Of a stretch of DNA of 64,000 bases, positions 58,447 to 64,000 are shown one piece after another. This DNA is from Coriobacteriaceae bacterium (GTDB lineage: Bacteria; Actinomycetota; Coriobacteriia; Coriobacteriales; Coriobacteriaceae): positions 62,001 through 126,000 of the forward strand of contig CABJFQ010000001.1 of assembly GCA_902364975.1 (NCBI GenBank), in the 5' to 3' direction. The notes under the pieces are model-generated. The model saw nothing but the letters and a program-made list of their open reading frames with translations. It was not told where the DNA came from and ran no database searches. The position numbers were made by a program, and so were the translations under genes. The first letter of the stretch is position 1. Each line of letters opens with the position of its first letter.

Positions 58447-58824
58447 TCACGCTGCACTGCAAGCATCAGCGCTTCTCGTGCGATCGATTGGCTTTTCGAT
58501 CACATCGAACCCAGCACCGAGCTCCCTCAAAAGCGAACGCACCCGTTGGGCACAGTCGTAGTCGGCAAACGAGATACTCAGCATGCGCGCCACCTGGTTA
58601 GAAGTTCCCACCTCATAAAATCGCTCAAGCGCCACAAGCCCCTCGTGCGCCACAAAGGTCTCGACCACATGCGGCGACTCCTCATAGCACCATTGCGTCA
58701 ATGGTCCCTCACTCGTCTGCCGAACCACCAAGCCACCCATACCCGACGGCTCGCACGTTACCAGCAGCTGCTCCCCGCCCTCATCGCTCTGGAACAAAAC
58801 AACCCGCTCGTCGAACAGCTCCAT
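58447..58824 (-). CDS. Hypothetical protein, 125 residues
   Basis: Not recognised. A small soluble acidic protein starting MELFDERVVLFQSDEGGEQL, with a middle VVRQTSEGPLTQWCYEESPH and a helical end. The ATG at 58824 has AAGGGG five bases upstream, and codon use resembles neighbouring genes, so it is probably real. It is transcribed toward the tRNA-Arg array. No function is suggested. Confidence 0.7.
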   Translation of the reverse strand: MELFDERVVLFQSDEGGEQLLVTCEPSGMGGLVVRQTSEGPLTQWCYEESPHVVETFVAHEGLVALERFYEVGTSNQVARMLSISFADYDCAQRVRSLLRELGAGFDVIEKPIDRTRSADACSAA

Positions 58825-58943
58825 CACATCCCCTTTCTCTTGCTCTTAGTTAGCAAAAGCATAGCAGGTAAATGCATGTATACAGAACGTCTGTTCGTGT
58901 GTTTTCTATCGAGCTGTCCTCACGGCATGGTATAGCCGTACAC

Positions 58944-58971
58944 AAAAAGGGCGCCCCTAAAAGGAGCGCCC
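58944..58971 (-). terminator. Terminator after serS
   Basis: GGGCGCTCCT pairs with AGGGGCGCCC on the minus strand, followed by five T, 25 bp past the stop. Confidence 0.85.
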
Positions 58972-58995
58972 TCGCAAATCGCCTATGCAGCTAGT

Positions 58996-60279
58996 TTACG
59001 CGACCGGCTCGATCTTCTCGAGGCCGCCCATGTAGGGACGCAGAACCTCGGGGATCGTGATGGTGCCGTCGGCGTTCTGGTAGTTCTCCAGAATGGCAGC
59101 CATGGTACGACCAGCCGGCAGGCCGGAACCGTTAAGGGTGTGCAGGTAGCGCGAACCCTTGAAGTTCTCGGGGTCGCGATACTTGATGTTGGCACGACGG
59201 GCCTGGAAGTCGCCGCAATTGGAGCAGGAGCTGATCTCCTTGTAGGCGTTGTAGCTCGGCAGCCAAACCTCGATGTCGTAGGTCTGACGGGCAGAGAAGC
59301 CCAGGTCGCCGGTGCACAGGCTAATCACGCGATACGGCAGGCCCAGCTGCTGCAGCAGGTACTCGGCCTCGGCGGTCATGCTCTCGAGCTCCTCGTCGGA
59401 CTCCTCCGGCTTGGCAAACTTAACCATCTCGACCTTGTCGAACTCGTGCTGGCGAATGATGCCGCGGGTGTCGCGACCGGCGGAACCGGCCTCCTCGCGG
59501 AAGCAGGGGGTGAAGGCAGTGTAGCGGCGAGGCAGAGTGTCGGCGTCCAGAACCTCACCGGCATGCAGGTTAGTCAGTACGACCTCGGCGGTAGGGATCA
59601 GGAAGTTGTCGCCCGAGACGTGATAGGCGTCGTCCTCAAACTTGGGCAGCTGGCCCGTACCGAACATGGTCTGACGCTTGACGACGATGGGCGGCCACCA
59701 CTCCTTGAAGCCACGGCTCGTGTGCGTGTCCAGGAAGAAGTTGATAAGGGCGCGCTCCAGGCGGGCGCCGGCGCCACCGAGAACGGTGAAGCGGCTGCCG
59801 GAGAGCTTGTTGCCACGCTCGAAGTCGAGGATGTCCAGATCGGTGCCCAGATCCCAGTGCGGCTTAAAGTCGAAGTCGAACTCGCGCGGGGTGCCCCAGC
59901 GGCGACGCTCGATGTTCTCGTCCTCGTCCTTACCGTACGGGGTGGCCTCGCACGGAATGTTGGGCAGGTGAGACATGAAGTCGTACTGCTCCTGCTCAAG
60001 AGCGGTACGGCGCTCGGCCAGACCGTCGATCTTCTCGTTGACGGCGCGCACGGCCTCCTTGGCGGCCTCGGCCTCGTCCTTCTTGCCCTCCTTCATCAGG
60101 GCGCCAATCTTCTTGGACTCGGCGTTACGCGTGGCCTGGAGCTCCTCAACCTCGGTGATGACGGCACGGCGCTCGTCGTCGAGTTCAAAGAACTTCTCAC
60201 GATCCCAAGACGTCTGGCGATTTGCCATGGCGGTATCGATGGCATCGGGGTTCTCGCGAACAAACTTGATATCAAGCAT
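58996..60279 (-). CDS. serS: Seryl-tRNA synthetase
   Basis: A 427-residue class II synthetase. An N-terminal coiled coil that binds the long tRNA arm (about residues 30-100) is followed by the catalytic core: motif 2 in [25 protein letters not shown] and motif 3 in [17 protein letters not shown]. The start at 60279 has GGAGGATCTA before it; a frame to 60306 is rejected. It is a single-gene unit with its own terminator. Confidence 0.97.
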   Translation of the reverse strand: MLDIKFVRENPDAIDTAMANRQTSWDREKFFELDDERRAVITEVEELQATRNAESKKIGALMKEGKKDEAEAAKEAVRAVNEKIDGLAERRTALEQEQYDFMSHLPNIPCEATPYGKDEDENIERRRWGTPREFDFDFKPHWDLGTDLDILDFERGNKLSGSRFTVLGGAGARLERALINFFLDTHTSRGFKEWWPPIVVKRQTMFGTGQLPKFEDDAYHVSGDNFLIPTAEVVLTNLHAGEVLDADTLPRRYTAFTPCFREEAGSAGRDTRGIIRQHEFDKVEMVKFAKPEESDEELESMTAEAEYLLQQLGLPYRVISLCTGDLGFSARQTYDIEVWLPSYNAYKEISSCSNCGDFQARRANIKYRDPENFKGSRYLHTLNGSGLPAGRTMAAILENYQNADGTITIPEVLRPYMGGLEKIEPVA

Positions 60280-60390
60280 TAGATCCTCCGGCGATATACA
60301 TTCCATTTAGGTTGCAACCTTGTACATGTATGGGCAAGTATATACTTATGAGCGTTTACGACCCAACCCAACTACGCAAGAAGGCACCCA

Positions 60391-60564
60391 ATGGACGCAG
60401 TTTTTTCCTTTTTGTTTGGCACCCGCACCGGTTTTGCCATCCTTTTCGCCGGCGGCATCCTGCTGTTTGCGATTCTTGCCTTTGTAATGGAGAAGCGCAC
60501 CCATAAAATGTACGTCGACCGCGGCCCCAAGTCCGAGGACGAAGAAGACAGCTTCTGGGACTAA
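60391..60564 (+). CDS. Small single-helix membrane protein, 57 residues
   Basis: The frame reads MDAVFSFLFGTRTGFAIL, then FAGGILLFAILAFVMEKRTH, with one membrane helix, and ends in a charged tail (SEDEEDSFWD). AGAAGG lies about eight bases upstream, and a strong terminator follows the stop after 52 bp, which supports a real gene. It is transcribed away from serS. I do not recognise a family. Confidence 0.65.
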   Translation: MDAVFSFLFGTRTGFAILFAGGILLFAILAFVMEKRTHKMYVDRGPKSEDEEDSFWD

Positions 60565-60572
60565 CCGACCAA

Positions 60573-60720
60573 AAAGGGACAGGTTTATTTTGGTCGGTTT
60601 TATCTGGTCAAACGCAAGCGCCCCGCAACTGGAATTAAGCCAGTTGCGGGGCGCTTTTTGCTATAGAGATAAAACCGCAGGAAAAACCTGCCAAAATGAA
60701 CCTGTCCCTAAATGGCAGGT
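60573..60720. repeat. Inverted pair of GGGACAGGT-type repeats around a terminator
   Basis: AAGGGACAGGTTTATTTTGG (60574 onward) on the plus strand faces a diverged inverted copy (60669-60720, GGGACAGGTTCATTTTGGCA on the minus strand). A related copy occurs at 10488-10533. The pair encloses the hairpin at 60617-60659. Confidence 0.65.
60617..60659 (+). terminator. Terminator after the small membrane protein gene
   Basis: AGCGCCCCGCAACTGG pairs with CCAGTTGCGGGGCGCT, followed by a T-run. Confidence 0.9.
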
Positions 60721-60721
60721 T

Positions 60722-61492
60722 TTACTGGAGGGTGGCGTCGATGGCCTTGACTAGGGCGCTGCGCATGCCGGCGTCCTCGAGCGCGACGACGCCCTTGATG
60801 GTAGCACCGCCGGGCGAGCACACGGCATCCTTCATCGCTGCGGGATGCTGACCGGTTGCAAGCTGCAGCTTTGCCGTACCCAGTACCATCTGGCTCACAA
60901 TGCGATAGGCATCGGCGCGCGGAATACCGTGTTTGACGGCCGCATCGCCCAGAGCCTCGATCGCCATGGCGACAAACGCCGGGGCGCAACCGCCCACGGT
61001 ACCGCCCACAAACAGCAGACTCGAATCGAGCTCGACCACCGTGCCAAGCTTTCCGAGCAGACCGAGCACCGTGGCACGCTGCCCATCGCTAAGCGTGGAA
61101 GCCTTCTCGCAGGCGATAACGCCCTCGCCCACCGAAACCGGCGTGTTGGGCACCGTCGAGATATGAGCGACACCTGGCAGGACCTGTTCCCACTTGGCGC
61201 TATCCCAGGTCCAGGCGACCGAAAGGACGACCTTGTCGGCAAGCGCATCCTTGAGTGGAGCGAAGACCTTCTCAATCATGTACGGCTTGACCGCCGCAAC
61301 CACGATATCGGACGCAGCAACAACCTCCGCCGCATCGTGGCAGGCAGCCATGCCCCGCGCCTCGCAACGCTCGACCAAAGCATCGTAGCGGCCTGCGCAG
61401 GCGCACATGTCGCCCGCGGCCACGCCGGCGGCAATCCAGCCATCGGCCATAGCACTCGCCATATTGCCAAAACCGACAAATCCGATCTTCAT
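60722..61492 (-). CDS. proC: Pyrroline-5-carboxylate reductase
   Basis: A 256-residue NAD(P)H-dependent enzyme making proline. The Rossmann start KIGFVGFGNMASAMADGW is typical, VAAVKPYMIEKVF marks the second half of the fold, and the C-terminal helical block has AVCSPGGATIKGVVALED with the family SPGG(T/A)T motif. Single gene, convergent with the small membrane protein across the GGGACAGGT repeats. Confidence 0.95.
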   Translation of the reverse strand: MKIGFVGFGNMASAMADGWIAAGVAAGDMCACAGRYDALVERCEARGMAACHDAAEVVAASDIVVAAVKPYMIEKVFAPLKDALADKVVLSVAWTWDSAKWEQVLPGVAHISTVPNTPVSVGEGVIACEKASTLSDGQRATVLGLLGKLGTVVELDSSLLFVGGTVGGCAPAFVAMAIEALGDAAVKHGIPRADAYRIVSQMVLGTAKLQLATGQHPAAMKDAVCSPGGATIKGVVALEDAGMRSALVKAIDATLQ

Positions 61493-61566
61493 ATCACACA
61501 GTCCTCTCAGATGCGTTCCTCAAAAACGAAAGTCATTGTCCCACGCTATTGTTTCGTATTGCCGAC

Positions 61567-62037
61567 CTACTTGTGATACGGCTCGCCACGGCTAATCTTG
61601 CAGGCGCGGTAGATCTGCTCCAGCAGCACCACGCGCGCCAGGTTGTGCGGCAAGGTAATGCGCCCAAAGCTGAGCATCTCGTCGGCGCGGGCGCGCACGG
61701 CATCGCTCACGCCGTCCGATCCGCCGATTACAAAAGCGATGTCGCTGTTACCCCTCAGCATGAGGTCATCGAGACGGGTCGAGAGCTCCTTGCTCGAACG
61801 CTCCTTGCCCTCGATAGCCAGCAGAATCACATGTGCCCGCGGTGGCAAAGCAGCAAGAATCGCCGCGCCTTCTTTGTCGCGCGCGGCATCCACGCCGCCC
61901 GCCTTGGCCGGATCGATATCGGCAACCTCGCGCATATCTACCTTGGCATAGGCGCCCAGGCGTTTGGTGTATTCGGCGCAAGCGTCCTTCCAAAAGCGCT
62001 CTTTGAGCTTGCCAACACAAACGACGGTGTATTTCAC
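61567..62037 (-). CDS. rlmH: 23S rRNA (pseudouridine1915-N3)-methyltransferase RlmH
   Basis: A 156-residue SPOUT methyltransferase. The start KYTVVCVGKLKERFWKDACAEY and the knot region FVIGGSDGVSDAVRARAD, followed by LPHNLARVVLLEQIYRA and the C-terminal RGEPYHK, are characteristic of RlmH. It lies six bases downstream of the SPFH gene, so the two are probably cotranscribed. Confidence 0.97.
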   Translation of the reverse strand: MKYTVVCVGKLKERFWKDACAEYTKRLGAYAKVDMREVADIDPAKAGGVDAARDKEGAAILAALPPRAHVILLAIEGKERSSKELSTRLDDLMLRGNSDIAFVIGGSDGVSDAVRARADEMLSFGRITLPHNLARVVLLEQIYRACKISRGEPYHK

Positions 62038-62043
62038 TCGTGC

Positions 62044-62982
62044 CTACTCCTTTGACTCGTTCTGAACTTTGCCGGCGGCCAGCATCTGCTCGAACATCGA
62101 GGCCGACTGCGAAAAGTCGCTCGGCAGCACGACCGTCGAGGTTTTGCCCGTGCGAGCGAACTCCGTCATCATCTCGGACCACTGCGTGAACATGAACAGC
62201 TGGTTGGCCTCGTCGTTACCGACGCCCGTCTCCTGGATAATCTCGAGCGAGTCTTTGATGCCCAGCGCGATGGCTTTGCGCTGATTGGCGATGCCCTCGC
62301 CTGCCTTTTCCATGGCCTCGGCCTCGGCGGTCGCCTCGGTGACGCGCTTGATGCGGTCGGCCTCGGCGAGCTCCTGCGCCGCAGCGCGCTTGCGCTGGGC
62401 GGCATTGATGTCGTTCATGGAGTTCTCGACCTCCGTCGGCAGCGCAATCTTGGTGATGAGCGTCGACACGAGGGTGAAGCCATAGGCGGCCATCTGCTCG
62501 GACACGGTGGCGTTGACGTCCTTGGCGATGTCATCCTTTTTGGCAAAGACCTCATCGAGCGTGTAGACGGGGATGGAGGAGCGCAAGGCATCGGTGATGA
62601 AGTCACGCATTTGGTCGACGGGCTCCTGCAGCATGTAGTAGCTCTTGTAGATGCCCGAATCTGCCGGGCCGGCGCCCATGTCATAGCTCACGTGGTACTG
62701 AGCAGAGACCTCAAGACCGATAGTCACGTTGTCTTGGGTCTTAACGTCGATGCCAAAACCGTTTTTCATGGTGCGCAGACTCACCGTGGCGGCTTTGCGG
62801 TCGATCACGGGCACCTTCATGTGGAAGCCCGCGTTGACGATGCGGTTGAACTTGCCCAGACGCTCGATGATCACAGCATGCTGCTGTTCAACGACATAGC
62901 AGGCGTTGGGAAGCAGCAGCAACAAGATGATGATGGGAAACAGTAGGCTCGTAAGGGCGGCGATGATACCGGATAACAGCAT
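62044..62982 (-). CDS. SPFH/stomatin-like membrane-anchored protein
   Basis: A 312-residue protein with an N-terminal helix (IIAALTSLLFPIIILLLLLP), then the SPFH domain (VVEQQHAVIIERLGKFNRIV, MKVPVIDRKAATVSLRT) and a helical, Ala/Glu-rich oligomerisation region (about 190-250, QRKRAAAQELAEADRIKRVT). It is of the kind that scaffolds membrane microdomains or pairs with NfeD-type proteases. No NfeD gene is adjacent. Transcribed with rlmH. Confidence 0.9.
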   Translation of the reverse strand: MLLSGIIAALTSLLFPIIILLLLLPNACYVVEQQHAVIIERLGKFNRIVNAGFHMKVPVIDRKAATVSLRTMKNGFGIDVKTQDNVTIGLEVSAQYHVSYDMGAGPADSGIYKSYYMLQEPVDQMRDFITDALRSSIPVYTLDEVFAKKDDIAKDVNATVSEQMAAYGFTLVSTLITKIALPTEVENSMNDINAAQRKRAAAQELAEADRIKRVTEATAEAEAMEKAGEGIANQRKAIALGIKDSLEIIQETGVGNDEANQLFMFTQWSEMMTEFARTGKTSTVVLPSDFSQSASMFEQMLAAGKVQNESKE

Positions 62983-63055
62983 GGTCTCTCCTCTGATAGG
63001 CGCACGTTGGCACTAGGATACCCGCACGGGGCAGCCGCATGACACCAATAAGAGG

Positions 63056-63283
63056 GCCCGTGGTCAAAAAAGGCCAAATATGAGTACTGTTACCAGTTTA
63101 GTAGCAGCGTATTTGGGTCAAAATCGCCTCTTTGAACCCGAGGTCTATCGAAATTACTTCATTTTGTCTCAAGGTTGAGCCAAATTAGCGTACATCTGTT
63201 GCGTAAAATGAGCAAAAATGGCTTCGTGAAATGTCTCTATTTTTGTGCCAGTACTCATATTTGCCACTTTTTGACCACAGGGG
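63056..63283. mobile_element. 228-bp MITE-like element, copy 2
   Basis: The ends GTGGTCAAAAAAGGCC then AAATATGAGTACTG (left) and CAGTACTCATATTTGCC then ACTTTTTGACCAC (right) form terminal inverted repeats of about 35 bp, matching the element at 14104-14331 in ends and total length. The interior is AT-rich and lacks a coding frame. Confidence 0.7.
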
Positions 63284-63331
63284 CATCTACCGCGCGAAAT
63301 CGATAGGTCAAATCTGCCAAAAACGGCCCGT

Positions 63332-63546
63332 AAAAGAGCTCCCATTGCTGGGAGCTCTTTCATTCAATGGTGCGGGCGAAAGGACGTCCGCGTATCCGTT
63401 TCGCGGATACGCACCGGCTTCGGCCGCCTGCCGGCGCCCTCGCCAGCTCGCTAAAACGCTCCGCGTTTTCTTTACGCTCGCTCCTTCGCAGGTTCAAGTC
63501 CCCGCGATGGGCCCATAACAAAAAAGCTCCCATTGCTGGGAGCTCT
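63332..63546. repeat. Duplicated tRNA-Leu 3' end, terminator and structured repeat
   Basis: A copy of the tRNA-Leu 3' end (TGGTGCGGGCGAAAGGAC at 63368-63385) and its GAGCTCCCA terminator (63332-63360) lies beside the real tRNA-Leu. Between them, 63385-63503 holds the same structured repeat as in the tRNA-Arg array, ending in GGTTCAAGTCCCC. The second terminator copy is 63520-63546. Confidence 0.75.
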
Positions 63547-63555
63547 TTCAATCAA

Positions 63556-63642
63556 TGGTGCGGGCGAAAGGACTTGAACCTTCATGGGGTTGCCCCCATA
63601 CGGACCTGAACCGTACGCGTCTGCCAATTCCGCCACGCCCGC
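63556..63642 (-). tRNA. tRNA-Leu(CAG)
   Basis: Acceptor GCGGGCG/CGCCCGC with encoded CCA. Anticodon loop TTCAGGT gives CAG. A long variable arm (GGGGGCAACCCC) and T-loop TTCAAGT fit a class II leucine tRNA. Confidence 0.95.
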
Positions 63643-63685
63643 GTGCAGGAATTAGAATAACGGAGCGCCACCGCAAACGCAAGAA

Positions 63686-64000
63686 CTATTTTTGAAAAAG
63701 TTTGCAGGCGTTTTCCCAGGCGGCTCGAGCGATTGCTTCGGGGTCCTCGCCGGTACGATCGACGCGGTCGTTGACCAGTGCGTTTGCTGTGATGGAAATC
63801 ATTGCAGGCTCGCACTCAAGACCGCGAATGGGCTCCGGCGCCATATAGGGACAATCCGTCTCGAACAAAATACGGTCGAGCGGTGTTGCCGCGAATGCCT
63901 CGCGCACGTCGTCGTTGCGCTTAAAGGTAGCCGCGCCGCCATAGGCGATGTAACAACCCAAATCCACAAAGCGCTCCATCGTGGCTCGGTCCTCGCCAAA
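63686..64000 (-). CDS. tatD: TatD-family DNase, C-terminal part (runs off the window)
   Basis: The last 104 residues of a TatD-type metal-dependent hydrolase are present. The metal-site block RILFETDCPYMAPEP with its conserved Asp is diagnostic, preceded by YIAYGGAATFKRND. The 5' part lies beyond position 64000, and the reading frame is open to the edge. The stop is 43 bp before the tRNA-Leu gene on the same strand. Confidence 0.9.
   Translation of the reverse strand, partial: FGEDRATMERFVDLGCYIAYGGAATFKRNDDVREAFAATPLDRILFETDCPYMAPEPIRGLECEPAMISITANALVNDRVDRTGEDPEAIARAAWENACKLFQK

Overview
This is a GC-rich bacterial chromosome segment from an anaerobic gut-type actinobacterium. The gene set and the style of the proteins point to Coriobacteriia, most likely Collinsella or a close relative. 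Supporting traits are intracellular pectin use, an EbgAC-type beta-galactosidase, a nickel lactate-racemase (lar) locus, YhgE/Pip proteins, and GC-rich palindromic repeats beside tRNA genes. The genus is inferred from family knowledge, not from a search. About 85 percent is coding and most genes lie on the minus strand.

Layout. (1) 1-10.1 kb is a galacturonate/pectin-oligomer island: a partial pectinesterase, a GH28 polygalacturonase without a signal peptide, a GPH-family symporter, uxaA, uxaB, uxaC and a LacI-type regulator. Paired GTGAACGTTCAC operators bracket the promoters before the symporter and before uxaC. (2) 10.2-14.1 kb holds the ferrous-iron operon feoA-feoA-feoB-Cys-rich peptide, with an HPr-like protein upstream. 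(3) 14.4-21 kb carries an APC permease and ebgA-ebgC with a divergent LacI regulator and three GTGCAACCGGTTG operators. (4) 21.2-28.6 kb has aspS, serB, then larB-larC-TetR on the plus strand facing larA-MIP channel on the minus strand. (5) 29-36.6 kb has ppc, hisS, a deleted MFS pseudogene, an M20 amidohydrolase and an EamA exporter. (6) 36.8-47 kb has two coupled YhgE/Pip proteins, htpG, a GNAT enzyme and an isolated CpsB-CpsD-CpsC module. (7) 47-54 kb has PhoR-PhoB with pstB, a VanRS-like pair and a divergent D,D-carboxypeptidase. (8) 54-64 kb has tRNA-Ser, an 813-residue unknown protein, a tandem array with four tRNA-Arg genes, serS, proC, rlmH, an SPFH protein, tRNA-Leu and the end of tatD.

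How it works together. The pectin genes form a complete inward route: a symporter for oligogalacturonides, cytosolic de-esterification and cleavage, then UxaC, UxaB and UxaA to 2-keto-3-deoxygluconate. The later kdgK/eda steps are not in the window. The same promoter architecture (operator over -35, operator just past -10) recurs at three sugar promoters, and all three also share an upstream 28-bp element.

The most unusual content is non-coding: (a) two 125-127 bp perfect palindromes whose arms differ at about half their positions yet stay fully self-complementary; (b) a 62-bp-period array of covarying hairpins; (c) two 228-bp elements with long terminal inverted repeats; (d) a structured repeat inserted beside tRNA-Arg and tRNA-Leu genes; (e) the shared 28-bp promoter element. 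No phage, insertion-sequence transposase, CRISPR array or rRNA was seen.
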